A stretch of 64,000 nt of DNA from Brachyhypopomus gauderio (GCF_052324685.1 NC_135211.1:7794386-7858385); one strand, 5' to 3'; shown: positions 1-10,263, counted from the first letter of the stretch. Numbers and translations are program-made. The notes: generated from the letters alone by a model not told the origin.

Positions 1-85
1 ACTGGAAATGATGATTCTTGCCTCTTCCAATTCAACATAAATTCACCTTCTTTCGTGAAAAAGTCGGCAAAGTCTTCTTCATAGA
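1..85 (+). repeat. Partial spacer, 3' end of the preceding unit
   Basis: This is the last 85 bp of a unit whose tRNA lies outside the window. It ends with the usual leader to the tRNA at 86. The leader has AAGTCGGCAAAGTCTT rather than the symmetric AAGTCGGCAAAGACTT found before most copies. Confidence 0.95.
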
Positions 86-167
86 GGTAGCGTGGCCGAG
101 TGGTCTAAGGCGCTGGATTTAAGCTCTGTTCTCTTCGGAGGCGTGGGTTCAAATCCCACCGCTACCA
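86..167 (+). tRNA. U1: tRNA-Leu (UAA), anticodon-stem wobble variant
   Basis: This is an 82-nt class II leucine tRNA that would carry leucine to UUA (and by wobble UUG) codons. The acceptor GGTAGCG pairs perfectly with CGCTACC and the discriminator is A73. The D stem is GCCG/AGGC with G18G19. The anticodon loop is TTTAAGC. The variable arm is CTC-TTCG-GAG, and the T arm is GTGGG-TTCAAAT-CCCAC. There is no intron and no encoded CCA, as in eukaryotic nuclear genes. The 3' anticodon strand is TCTGT instead of TCCAT, so G29·U41 and U28·G42 are wobbles, on top of the C27·U43 mismatch shared by the array. The spacer carries GCCAAGTCAC and AACTGGCTG, also found in U17 and U30. It could be functional, but its anticodon stem is weak. 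Confidence 0.9.
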
Positions 168-867
168 AGTGGAGTTTTACAAACACTCACGGTCAGTTGT
201 GCCCCTGCCAAGTCACTTGTCTATGTGAAAAGAAGAAAACGAGTAGCGAAAAGAAAGAAGAAGCAGCAACTCATCCAACATCGTCATCCTTTCCAAGTCC
301 CTTTAAATGCCATCTGCAGGGGTTTTAACTGGCTGTTCATATTTTTGTTGCTTAATATTTCATATAGCTAAATGATATGCAAGTCATTAATGACACATAA
401 GCAGCAGCAATCCACTCAAGATGGGCCTTTTAATTATCCAAGGAGTTCAAGCTGGTATGTCAAAATGGGAACGGTGCTGTGTCCCTCCAAGAAAACGACT
501 TGATACAAATATGCTATGTACACTACCAGATTGTCATGTACTCTGAGTCTAAGCTGTGAGAATTCATAGCACACCAATAAACCCATGCTGAAATTGGAAC
601 ATTTGTAATGTGCAGGGTGTTAAAAGGCCGGACGATAAAACGTAAGCGTTCATCTACTTATTCAGAATGGCAGGAGAAGAAAGAAGATCAAGTAGTGACA
701 TATCCTGCCAGGATGCCTTTTGCAATGTGTTGTATGTGACTGTGTGCTGAGGCGAGGTTGAAGAGGAAGCTGCTTTTATCAGACTGGAAATGATGATTCT
801 TGCCTCTTCCAATTCAACATAAATTCACCTTCTTTCGTGAAAAAGTCGGCAAAGACTTCTTCATAGA

Positions 868-949
868 GGTAGCGTGGCTGTGTGGTCTAAGGCGCTGCAT
901 TTAAGCTCCATTCTCGTTCGAGGCGTGGGTTCAAATCCCACCGCTACCA
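868..949 (+). tRNA. U2: tRNA-Leu (UAA), degenerate (A14U, G30C)
   Basis: C12→U and A14→U change the A box to TGGCTGTGTGG and remove the base that normally pairs with U8. G30→C puts C30 opposite C40 in the anticodon stem. The variable arm is CTC-GTTC-GAG, still paired, and the acceptor stem is fully paired (C66). The B box, anticodon and A73 are intact. It is probably a tRNA pseudogene or a poor substrate. The same sequence recurs in U18 and U31. The spacer has the 2-bp insertion. Confidence 0.82.
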
Positions 950-1651
950 AGTGGAGTTTTACAAACACTCACGGTCAGTTGTGCCCCTGCCAAATCACTT
1001 GTCTATGTGAAAAGAAGAAAACGAGTAGCGAAAAGAAAGAAGAAGCAGCAACTCATCCATCATCAAGTCATCCTTTCCAAGTCCCTTTAAATGCCATCTG
1101 CAGGGGTTTTAACTTGCTGTTCATATTTTTGTTGCTTAATATTTCATATAGCTAAATGATATGCAAGTCATTAATGACACATAAGCAGCAGCAATCCACT
1201 CAAGATGGCCCTTTTAATTATCCAAGGAGTTCAAGCTGGTATGTCAAAATGGGAACGGTGCTGTGTCCCTCCAAGAAAACGACTTGATACAAATATGCTA
1301 TGTACACTACCAGATTGTCATGTACTCTGAGTCTAAGCTGTGAGAATTCATAGCACACCAATAAACCCATGCTGAAATTGGAACATTTGTAATGTGCAGG
1401 GTGTTAAAAGGCCGGACGATAAAACGTAAGCGTTCATCTACTTATTCAGAATGGCAGGAGAAGAAAGAAGATCAAGTAGTGACATATCCTGCCAGGATGC
1501 CTTTTGCAAAGTGTTGTATGTGACTGTGTGCTGAGGCGAGGTTGAAGAGGAAGCTGCTTTTATGAGACTGGAAATGATGATTCTTGCCTCTTCCAATTCA
1601 ACATAAATTCACCTTCTTTCGTGAAAAAGTCGGCAAAGTCTTCTTCATAGA

Positions 1652-1733
1652 GGTAGCGTGGCCGAGTGGTCTAAGGCGCTGGATTTAAGCTCCATTCTCT
1701 TCGGAGGCGTGGGTTCAAATCCCACTGCTACCA
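1652..1733 (+). tRNA. U3: tRNA-Leu (UAA), common form
   Basis: This copy has the commonest tRNA sequence in the array, with a G7·U66 wobble in an otherwise paired acceptor stem. The spacer has TGATAATTC, so it lacks the EcoRI site of most units. It is the first member of a three-unit higher-order repeat with U4 and U5. Confidence 0.93.
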
Positions 1734-1948
1734 AGTGGAGTTTTACAAACACTCACGGTCAGTTGTGCCCCTGCCAAATCACTTGTCTATGTGAAAAGAA
1801 GAAAACGAGTAGCGAAAAGAAAGAAGAAGCAGCAACTCATCCATCATCGTCATCCTTTCCAAGTCCCTTTAAATGCCATCTGCAGGGGTTTTAACTTGCT
1901 GTTCATATTTTTGTTGCTTAATATTTCATATAGCTAAATGATATGCAA

Positions 1949-1960
1949 GTCATTAATGAC
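1949..1960 (+). other. 12-bp perfect palindrome in the spacer (reference unit U3)
   Basis: GTCATTAATGAC is its own reverse complement and lies 297 nt from the tRNA start. About two thirds of units keep it; the others have GTCATTTATGAC. It could be a dimeric protein site or chance. Confidence 0.5.
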
Positions 1961-2141
1961 ACATAAGCAGCAGCAATCCACTCAAGATGGGCCTTTTAAT
2001 TATCCAAGGAGTTCAAGCTGGTATGTCAAAATGGGAACGGTGCTGTGTCCCTCCAAGAAAACGACTTGATACAAATATGCTATGTACACTACCAGATTGT
2101 CATGTACTCTGAGTCTAAGCTGTGATAATTCATAGCACACC

Positions 2142-2147
2142 AATAAA
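2142..2147 (+). other. AATAAA hexamer in the spacer (reference unit U3)
   Basis: This is a poly(A)-signal-like hexamer present at the same place (490 nt from the tRNA start) in every unit I read. No Pol II promoter or coding region goes with it, so it is probably incidental. Confidence 0.3.
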
Positions 2148-2408
2148 CCCATGCTGAAATTGGAACATTTGTAATGTGCAGGGTGTTAAAAGGCCGGACG
2201 ATAAAACGTAAGCGTTCATCTACTTATTCAGAATGGCAGGAGAAGAAAGAAGATCAAGTAGTGACATATCCTGCCAGGATGCCTTTTGCAAAGTGTTGTA
2301 TGTGACTGTGTGCTGAGGCGAGGTTGAAGAGGAAGCTGCTTTTATGAGACTGGAAATGATGATTCTTGCCTCTTCCAATTCAACATAAATTCACCTTCTT
2401 TCGTGAAA

Positions 2409-2424
2409 AAGTCGGCAAAGACTT
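2409..2424 (+). promoter_or_regulatory. 5-bp inverted repeat in the tRNA leader (reference unit U4)
   Basis: AAGTC-GGCAAA-GACTT ends 9 bp before the tRNA, in the region where TFIIIB normally sits upstream of tRNA genes. Many units have it; in others (for example U1, U3, U6, U16, U19, U46) GACTT is GTCTT and the symmetry is lost. A function is not shown. Confidence 0.4.
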
Positions 2425-2440
2425 CTTCATAGAGGTAGCG

Positions 2441-2451
2441 TGGCCGAGTGG
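2441..2451 (+). promoter_or_regulatory. A box of the Pol III internal promoter (reference unit U4)
   Basis: TGGCCGAGTGG matches the eukaryotic tRNA A box consensus (TGGCNNAGTGG), bound by TFIIIC. It lies 7–17 nt into every gene. In 13 copies A14→U changes it to TGGCCGTGTGG or TGGCTGTGTGG. Confidence 0.92.
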
Positions 2452-2493
2452 TCTAAGGCGCTGGATTTAAGCTCCATTCTCTTCGGAGGCGTG

Positions 2494-2504
2494 GGTTCAA
2501 ATCC
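2494..2504 (+). promoter_or_regulatory. B box of the Pol III internal promoter (reference unit U4)
   Basis: GGTTCAAATCC fits the B-box consensus GGTTCRANNCC, the high-affinity TFIIIC site. By reading each gene I find it unchanged in all 82 copies, 60 nt from the tRNA start. Confidence 0.93.
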
Positions 2505-2522
2505 CACTGCTACCAAGTGGAG

Positions 2523-2526
2523 TTTT
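2523..2526 (+). terminator. Pol III terminator T4 (reference unit U4)
   Basis: TTTT follows the gene after a 7-nt trailer (AGTGGAG) in every copy except U28. A second T4 run (GGGGTTTTAAC) and a T5 run (ATATTTTTG) lie further down each spacer and could act as back-ups. Confidence 0.88.
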
Positions 2527-3215
2527 ACAAACACTCACGGTCAGTTGTGCCCCTGCCAAATCACTTGTCTATGTGAAAAGAAGAAAACGAGTAGCGAAAA
2601 GAAAGAAGAAGCAGCAACTCATCCATCATCGTCATCCTTTCCAAGTCCCTTTAAATGCCATCTGCAGGGGTTTTAACTTGCTGTTCATATTTTTGTTGCT
2701 TAATATTTCATATAGCTAAATGATATGCAAGTCATTTATGACACATAAGCAGCAGCAATCCACTCAAGATGGGCCTTTTAATTATCCAAGGAGTTCAAGC
2801 AGGTATGTCAAAATGGGAACGGTGCTGTGTCCCTCCAAGAAAACGACTTGATACAAGTATGCTATGTACACTACCAGATTGTCATGTACTCTGAGTCTAA
2901 GCTGTGAGAATTCATAGCACACCAATAAACCCATGCTGAAATTGGAACATTTGTAACGTGCAGGGTGTTAAAAGGCCGGACGATAAAACGTAAGCGTTCA
3001 TCTACTTATTCAGAATGGCAGGAGAAGAAAGAAGATCAAGTAGTGACATATCCTGCCAGGATGCCTTTTGCAAAGTGTTGTATGTGACTGTGTGCTGAGG
3101 CGAGGTTGAAGAGGAAGCTGCTTTTATCAGACTGGAAATGATGATTCTTGCCTCTTCCAATTCAACATAAATTCACCTTCTTTCGTGAAAAAGTCGGCAA
3201 AGACTTCTTCATAGA

Positions 3216-3297
3216 GGTAGCGTGGCCGAGTGGTCTAAGGCGCTGGATTTAAGCTCCATTCTCGTCGGAGGCGTGGGTTCAAATCCCACCGCTACCA
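3216..3297 (+). tRNA. U5: tRNA-Leu (UAA), GTCG variable loop
   Basis: All stems pair as in the best copies (C66). The only tRNA change is the variable-arm loop GTCG for TTCG. The spacer has AAAACAACTT and the 2-bp insertion. It is the third member of the U3–U5 trimer. Confidence 0.92.
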
Positions 3298-3999
3298 AGT
3301 GGAGTTTTACAAACACTCACGGTCAGTTGTGCCCCTGCCAAATCACTTGTCTATGTGAAAAGAAGAAAACGAGTAGCGAAAAGAAAGAAGAAGCAGCAAC
3401 TCATCCATCATCAAGTCATCCTTTCCAAGTCCCTTTAAATGCCATCTGCAGGGGTTTTAACTTGCTGTTCATATTTTTGTTGCTTAATATTTCATATAGC
3501 TAAATGATATGCAAGTCATTTATGACACATAAGCAGCAGCAATCCACTCAAGATGGGCCTTTTAATTATCCAAGGAGTTCAAGCAGGTATGTCAAAATGG
3601 GAACGGTGCTGTGTCCCTCCAAGAAAACAACTTGATACAAGTATGCTATGTACACTACCAGATTGTCATGTACTCTGAGTCTAAGCTGTGAGAATTCATA
3701 GCACACCAATAAACCCATGCTGAAATTGGAACATTTGTAATGTGCAGGGTGTTAAAAGGCCGGACGATAAAACGTAAGCGTTCATCTACTTATTCAGAAT
3801 GGCAGGAGAAGAAAGAAGATCAAGTAGTGACATATCCTGCCAGGATGCCTTTTGCAAAGTGTTGTATGTGACTGTGTGCTGAGGCGAGGTTGAAGAGGAA
3901 GCTGCTTTTATGAGACTGGAAATGATGATTCTTGCCTCTTCCAATTCAACATAAATTCACCTTCTTTCGTGAAAAAGTCGGCAAAGTCTTCTTCATAGA

Positions 4000-4081
4000 G
4001 GTAGCGTGGCCGAGTGGTCTAAGGCGCTGGATTTAAGCTCCATTCTCTTCGGAGGCGTGGGTTCAAATCCCACTGCTACCA
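4000..4081 (+). tRNA. U6: tRNA-Leu (UAA), common form
   Basis: This is the first unit of the second trimer and matches U3, including TGATAATTC in the spacer. It has a private spacer change, GTGCATGGTG, near 4524. Confidence 0.93.
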
Positions 4082-4781
4082 AGTGGAGTTTTACAAACAC
4101 TCACGGTCAGTTGTGCCCCTGCCAAATCACTTGTCTATGTGAAAAGAAGAAAACGAGTAGCGAAAAGAAAGAAGAAGCAGCAACTCATCCATCATCGTCA
4201 TCCTTTCCAAGTCCCTTTAAATGCCATCTGCAGGGGTTTTAACTTGCTGTTCATATTTTTGTTGCTTAATATTTCATATAGCTAAATGATATGCAAGTCA
4301 TTAATGACACATAAGCAGCAGCAATCCACTCAAGATGGGCCTTTTAATTATCCAAGGAGTTCAAGCTGGTATGTCAAAATGGGAACGGTGCTGTGTCCCT
4401 CCAAGAAAACGACTTGATACAAATATGCTATGTACACTACCAGATTGTCATGTACTCTGAGTCTAAGCTGTGATAATTCATAGCACACCAATAAACCCAT
4501 GCTGAAATTGGAACATTTGTAATGTGCATGGTGTTAAAAGGCCGGACGATAAAACGTAAGCGTTCATCTACTTATTCAGAATGGCAGGAGAAGAAAGAAG
4601 ATCAAGTAGTGACATATCCTGCCAGGATGCCTTTTGCAATGTGTTGTATGTGACTGTGTGCTGAGGCGAGGTTGAAGAGGAAGCTGCTTTTATCAGACTG
4701 GAAATGATGATTCTTGCCTCTTCCAATTCAACATAAATTCACCTTCTTTCGTGAAAAAGTCGGCAAAGACTTCTTCATAGA

Positions 4782-4863
4782 GGTAGCGTGGCCGAGTGGT
4801 CTAAGGCGCTGGATTTAAGCTCCATTCTCTTCGGAGGCGTGGGTTCAAATCCCACTGCTACCA
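4782..4863 (+). tRNA. U7: tRNA-Leu (UAA), common form
   Basis: This is the second unit of the second trimer. The tRNA and spacer markers (TTTATGAC, TAACGTGCAG) match U4. Confidence 0.93.
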
Positions 4864-5563
4864 AGTGGAGTTTTACAAACACTCACGGTCAGTTGTGCCC
4901 CTGCCAAATCACTTGTCTATGTGAAAAGAAGAAAACGAGTAGCGAAAAGAAAGAAGAAGCAGCAACTCATCCATCATCGTCATCCTTTCCAAGTCCCTTT
5001 AAATGCCATCTGCAGGGGTTTTAACTTGCTGTTCATATTTTTGTTGCTTAATATTTCATATAGCTAAATGATATGCAAGTCATTTATGACACATAAGCAG
5101 CAGCAATCCACTCAAGATGGGCCTTTTAATTATCCAAGGAGTTCAAGCAGGTATGTCAAAATGGGAACGGTGCTGTGTCCCTCCAAGAAAACGACTTGAT
5201 ACAAGTATGCTATGTACACTACCAGATTGTCATGTACTCTGAGTCTAAGCTGTGAGAATTCATAGCACACCAATAAACCCATGCTGAAATTGGAACATTT
5301 GTAACGTGCAGGGTGTTAAAAGGCCGGACGATAAAACGTAAGCGTTCATCTACTTATTCAGAATGGCAGGAGAAGAAAGAAGATCAAGTAGTGACATATC
5401 CTGCCAGGATGCCTTTTGCAAAGTGTTGTATGTGACTGTGTGCTGAGGCGAGGTTGAAGAGGAAGCTGCTTTTATCAGACTGGAAATGATGATTCTTGCC
5501 TCTTCCAATTCAACATAAATTCACCTTCTTTCGTGAAAAAGTCGGCAAAGACTTCTTCATAGA

Positions 5564-5645
5564 GGTAGCGTGGCCGAGTGGTCTAAGGCGCTGGATTTAA
5601 GCTCCATTCTCGTCGGAGGCGTGGGTTCAAATCCCACCGCTACCA
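5564..5645 (+). tRNA. U8: tRNA-Leu (UAA), GTCG variable loop
   Basis: This is the third unit of the second trimer. It has C66, loop GTCG and spacer AAAACAACTT, as in U5. Confidence 0.92.
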
Positions 5646-6347
5646 AGTGGAGTTTTACAAACACTCACGGTCAGTTGTGCCCCTGCCAAATCACTTGTCT
5701 ATGTGAAAAGAAGAAAACGAGTAGCGAAAAGAAAGAAGAAGCAGCAACTCATCCATCATCAAGTCATCCTTTCCAAGTCCCTTTAAATGCCATCTGCAGG
5801 GGTTTTAACTTGCTGTTCATATTTTTGTTGCTTAATATTTCATATAGCTAAATGATATGCAAGTCATTTATGACACATAAGCAGCAGCAATCCACTCAAG
5901 ATGGGCCTTTTAATTATCCAAGGAGTTCAAGCAGGTATGTCAAAATGGGAACGGTGCTGTGTCCCTCCAAGAAAACAACTTGATACAAGTATGCTATGTA
6001 CACTACCAGATTGTCATGTACTCTGAGTCTAAGCTGTGAGAATTCATAGCACACCAATAAACCCATGCTGAAATTGGAACATTTGTAATGTGCAGGGTGT
6101 TAAAAGGCCGGACGATAAAACGTAAGCGTTCATCTACTTATTCAGAATGGCAGGAGAAGAAAGAAGATCAAGTAGTGACATATCCTGCCAGGATGCCTTT
6201 TGCAAAGTGTTGTATGTGACTGTGTGCTGAGGCGAGGTTGAAGAGGAAGCTGCTTTTATGAGACTGGAAATGATGATTCTTGCCTCTTCCAATTCAACAT
6301 AAATTCACCTTCTTTCGTGAAAAAGTCGGCAAAGTCTTCTTCATAGA

Positions 6348-6429
6348 GGTAGCGTGGCCGAGTGGTCTAAGGCGCTGGATTTAAGCTCCATTCTCTTCGG
6401 AGGCGTGGGTTCAAATCCCACTGCTACCA
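6348..6429 (+). tRNA. U9: tRNA-Leu (UAA), common form
   Basis: This is the first unit of the third trimer. It matches U3 and U6, including TGATAATTC. Confidence 0.93.
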
Positions 6430-7129
6430 AGTGGAGTTTTACAAACACTCACGGTCAGTTGTGCCCCTGCCAAATCACTTGTCTATGTGAAAAGAAGAAA
6501 ACGAGTAGCGAAAAGAAAGAAGAAGCAGCAACTCATCCATCATCGTCATCCTTTCCAAGTCCCTTTAAATGCCATCTGCAGGGGTTTTAACTTGCTGTTC
6601 ATATTTTTGTTGCTTAATATTTCATATAGCTAAATGATATGCAAGTCATTAATGACACATAAGCAGCAGCAATCCACTCAAGATGGGCCTTTTAATTATC
6701 CAAGGAGTTCAAGCTGGTATGTCAAAATGGGAACGGTGCTGTGTCCCTCCAAGAAAACGACTTGATACAAATATGCTATGTACACTACCAGATTGTCATG
6801 TACTCTGAGTCTAAGCTGTGATAATTCATAGCACACCAATAAACCCATGCTGAAATTGGAACATTTGTAATGTGCAGGGTGTTAAAAGGCCGGACGATAA
6901 AACGTAAGCGTTCATCTACTTATTCAGAATGGCAGGAGAAGAAAGAAGATCAAGTAGTGACATATCCTGCCAGGATGCCTTTTGCAATGTGTTGTATGTG
7001 ACTGTGTGCTGAGGCGAGGTTGAAGAGGAAGCTGCTTTTATCAGACTGGAAATGATGATTCTTGCCTCTTCCAATTCAACATAAATTCACCTTCTTTCGT
7101 GAAAAAGTCGGCAAAGACTTCTTCATAGA

Positions 7130-7211
7130 GGTAGCGTGGCCGAGTGGTCTAAGGCGCTGGATTTAAGCTCCATTCTCTTCGGAGGCGTGGGTTCAAATCC
7201 CACTGCTACCA
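7130..7211 (+). tRNA. U10: tRNA-Leu (UAA), common form
   Basis: This is the second unit of the third trimer and matches U4 and U7 in gene and spacer markers. Confidence 0.93.
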
Positions 7212-7911
7212 AGTGGAGTTTTACAAACACTCACGGTCAGTTGTGCCCCTGCCAAATCACTTGTCTATGTGAAAAGAAGAAAACGAGTAGCGAAAAGAAA
7301 GAAGAAGCAGCAACTCATCCATCATCGTCATCCTTTCCAAGTCCCTTTAAATGCCATCTGCAGGGGTTTTAACTTGCTGTTCATATTTTTGTTGCTTAAT
7401 ATTTCATATAGCTAAATGATATGCAAGTCATTTATGACACATAAGCAGCAGCAATCCACTCAAGATGGGCCTTTTAATTATCCAAGGAGTTCAAGCAGGT
7501 ATGTCAAAATGGGAACGGTGCTGTGTCCCTCCAAGAAAACGACTTGATACAAGTATGCTATGTACACTACCAGATTGTCATGTACTCTGAGTCTAAGCTG
7601 TGAGAATTCATAGCACACCAATAAACCCATGCTGAAATTGGAACATTTGTAACGTGCAGGGTGTTAAAAGGCCGGACGATAAAACGTAAGCGTTCATCTA
7701 CTTATTCAGAATGGCAGGAGAAGAAAGAAGATCAAGTAGTGACATATCCTGCCAGGATGCCTTTTGCAAAGTGTTGTATGTGACTGTGTGCTGAGGCGAG
7801 GTTGAAGAGGAAGCTGCTTTTATCAGACTGGAAATGATGATTCTTGCCTCTTCCAATTCAACATAAATTCACCTTCTTTCGTGAAAAAGTCGGCAAAGAC
7901 TTCTTCATAGA

Positions 7912-7993
7912 GGTAGCGTGGCCGAGTGGTCTAAGGCGCTGGATTTAAGCTCCATTCTCGTCGGAGGCGTGGGTTCAAATCCCACCGCTACCA
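7912..7993 (+). tRNA. U11: tRNA-Leu (UAA), GTCG variable loop
   Basis: This copy closes the third trimer and opens the U11–U14 dimer repeat. It has C66 and loop GTCG. Private spacer changes are AAATTATATGC near 8200 and AAGCGGTTATC near 8474. Confidence 0.92.
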
Positions 7994-8695
7994 AGTGGAG
8001 TTTTACAAACACTCACGGTCAGTTGTGCCCCTGCCAAATCACTTGTCTATGTGAAAAGAAGAAAACGAGTAGCGAAAAGAAAGAAGAAGCAGCAACTCAT
8101 CCATCATCAAGTCATCCTTTCCAAGTCCCTTTAAATGCCATCTGCAGGGGTTTTAACTTGCTGTTCATATTTTTGTTGCTTAATATTTCATATAGCTAAA
8201 TTATATGCAAGTCATTTATGACACATAAGCAGCAGCAATCCACTCAAGATGGGCCTTTTAATTATCCAAGGAGTTCAAGCAGGTATGTCAAAATGGGAAC
8301 GGTGCTGTGTCCCTCCAAGAAAACAACTTGATACAAGTATGCTATGTACACTACCAGATTGTCATGTACTCTGAGTCTAAGCTGTGAGAATTCATAGCAC
8401 ACCAATAAACCCATGCTGAAATTGGAACATTTGTAATGTGCAGGGTGTTAAAAGGCCGGACGATAAAACGTAAGCGGTTATCTACTTATTCAGAATGGCA
8501 GGAGAAGAAAGAAGATCAAGTAGTGACATATCCTGCCAGGATGCCTTTTGCAAAGTGTTGTATGTGACTGTGTGCTGAGGCGAGGTTGAAGAGGAAGCTG
8601 CTTTTATCAGACTGGAAATGATGATTCTTGCCTCTTCCAATTCAACATAAATTCACCTTCTTTCGTGAAAAAGTCGGCAAAGACTTCTTTATAGA

Positions 8696-8777
8696 GGTAG
8701 CGTGGCCGAGTGGTCTAAGGCGCTGGATTTAAGCTCCATTCTCTTCGGAGGCGTGGGTTCAAATCCCACCGCTACCA
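8696..8777 (+). tRNA. U12: tRNA-Leu (UAA), fully paired acceptor
   Basis: C66 gives a seven-pair acceptor stem with no wobble, and no other lesion is seen beyond the array-wide C27·U43. The leader reads CTTTATAGAG, shared only with U14. The spacer has GTAGTGAAAAG, TTTATTTATCC and AGCATGTATG. Confidence 0.93.
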
Positions 8778-9479
8778 AGTGGAGTTTTACAAACACTCAC
8801 GGTCAGTTGTGCCCCTGCCAAATCACTTGTCTATGTGAAAAGAAGAAAACGAGTAGTGAAAAGAAAGAAGAAGCAGCAACTCATCCATCATCAAGTCATC
8901 CTTTCCAAGTCCCTTTAAATGCCATCTGCAGGGGTTTTAACTTGCTGTTCATATTTTTGTTGCTTAATATTTCATATAGCTAAATGATATGCAAGTCATT
9001 TATGACACATAAGCAGCAGCAATCCACTCAAGATGGGCCTTTTATTTATCCAAGGAGTTCAAGCATGTATGTCAAAATGGGAACGGTGCTGTGTCCCTCC
9101 AAGAAAACGACTTGATACAAGTATGCTATGTACACTACCAGATTGTCATGTACTCTGAGTCTAAGCTGTGAGAATTCATAGCACACCAATAAACCCATGC
9201 TGAAATTGGAACATTTGTAACGTGCAGGGTGTTAAAAGGCCGGACGATAAAACGTAAGCGTTCATCTACTTATTCAGAATGGCAGGAGAAGAAAGAAGAT
9301 CAAGTAGTGACATATCCTGCCAGGATGCCTTTTGCAAAGTGTTGTATGTGACTGTGTGCTGAGGCGAGGTTGAAGAGGAAGCTGCTTTTATCAGACTGGA
9401 AATGATGATTCTTGCCTCTTCCAATTCAACATAAATTCACCTTCTTTCGTGAAAAAGTCGGCAAAGACTTCTTCATAGA

Positions 9480-9561
9480 GGTAGCGTGGCCGAGTGGTCT
9501 AAGGCGCTGGATTTAAGCTCCATTCTCGTCGGAGGCGTGGGTTCAAATCCCACCGCTACCA
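9480..9561 (+). tRNA. U13: tRNA-Leu (UAA), GTCG variable loop
   Basis: The tRNA and spacer (AAAACAACTT) match U11, without U11's private changes. It is the first half of the second 1568-bp dimer. Confidence 0.92.
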
Positions 9562-10263
9562 AGTGGAGTTTTACAAACACTCACGGTCAGTTGTGCCCCT
9601 GCCAAATCACTTGTCTATGTGAAAAGAAGAAAACGAGTAGCGAAAAGAAAGAAGAAGCAGCAACTCATCCATCATCAAGTCATCCTTTCCAAGTCCCTTT
9701 AAATGCCATCTGCAGGGGTTTTAACTTGCTGTTCATATTTTTGTTGCTTAATATTTCATATAGCTAAATGATATGCAAGTCATTTATGACACATAAGCAG
9801 CAGCAATCCACTCAAGATGGGCCTTTTAATTATCCAAGGAGTTCAAGCAGGTATGTCAAAATGGGAACGGTGCTGTGTCCCTCCAAGAAAACAACTTGAT
9901 ACAAGTATGCTATGTACACTACCAGATTGTCATGTACTCTGAGTCTAAGCTGTGAGAATTCATAGCACACCAATAAACCCATGCTGAAATTGGAACATTT
10001 GTAATGTGCAGGGTGTTAAAAGGCCGGACGATAAAACGTAAGCGTTCATCTACTTATTCAGAATGGCAGGAGAAGAAAGAAGATCAAGTAGTGACATATC
10101 CTGCCAGGATGCCTTTTGCAAAGTGTTGTATGTGACTGTGTGCTGAGGCGAGGTTGAAGAGGAAGCTGCTTTTATCAGACTGGAAATGATGATTCTTGCC
10201 TCTTCCAATTCAACATAAATTCACCTTCTTTCGTGAAAAAGTCGGCAAAGACTTCTTTATAGA

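Larger units (their letters stand above)
168..2280 (+). repeat. Block U1–U3, copy 1 (paired with 12696–14808)
   Basis: From the U1 spacer to most of the U3 spacer, the markers match the U17–U19 region at an offset of 12,528 bp (16 units). They include the U1-type spacer, the U2-type degenerate gene and TGATAATTC. Confidence 0.7.
1734..2433 (+). repeat. Spacer between tRNA genes (reference: U3 to U4)
   Basis: This 700-bp stretch represents all the intergenic spacers (about 700–702 bp). In order it holds the trailer and T4, a purine-rich tract (about 1793–1829), the site of the 2-bp length change, a second T4 run, an AT-rich stretch with the 12-bp palindrome, AATAAA, and the leader to the next tRNA. 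I find no second tRNA, 5S gene, reverse transcriptase, transposase or credible reading frame. The frames open across the gene and early spacer start at GTG inside the tRNA and are artefacts of the repeat. Confidence 0.85.
2434..2515 (+). tRNA. U4: tRNA-Leu (UAA), common form
   Basis: The tRNA is identical to U3. The spacer differs by GTCATTTATGAC (palindrome broken), AGCAGGTATG and TAACGTGCAG. It is the second member of the U3–U5 trimer. Its control elements are annotated separately as the reference for the array. Confidence 0.93.
1652..8695 (+). repeat. 2348-bp three-unit higher-order repeat, three copies
   Basis: Copies are 1652–3999, 4000–6347 and 6348–8695 (units U3–U5, U6–U8, U9–U11). 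The first members share TGATAATTC, the second TAACGTGCAG, and the third the GTCG variable loop with AAAACAACTT. Only a few private changes separate the copies. Confidence 0.9.

Noticed and set aside
86-167. Bacterial or organellar tRNA-Leu
   Set aside because: There is no encoded CCA, no bacterial promoter or operon context, and a eukaryotic-type body with a T-run terminator. The gene is embedded in long repeats.
92-328. Open frames of 78 or 93 codons that begin in each tRNA and run into the spacer
   Set aside because: They start at GTG inside the tRNA, contain the translated tRNA sequence, and change length with a 2-bp indel. Their conservation is explained by the repeat. U46 has a stop in the frame with no other sign of decay.
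448-460. Second B-box-like element (GAGTTCAAGCTGG) in the spacer
   Set aside because: It lacks the CC ending of a B box and has no A box at a suitable distance. In some units it varies (GTTCAAGG, GTTCAAGCA).
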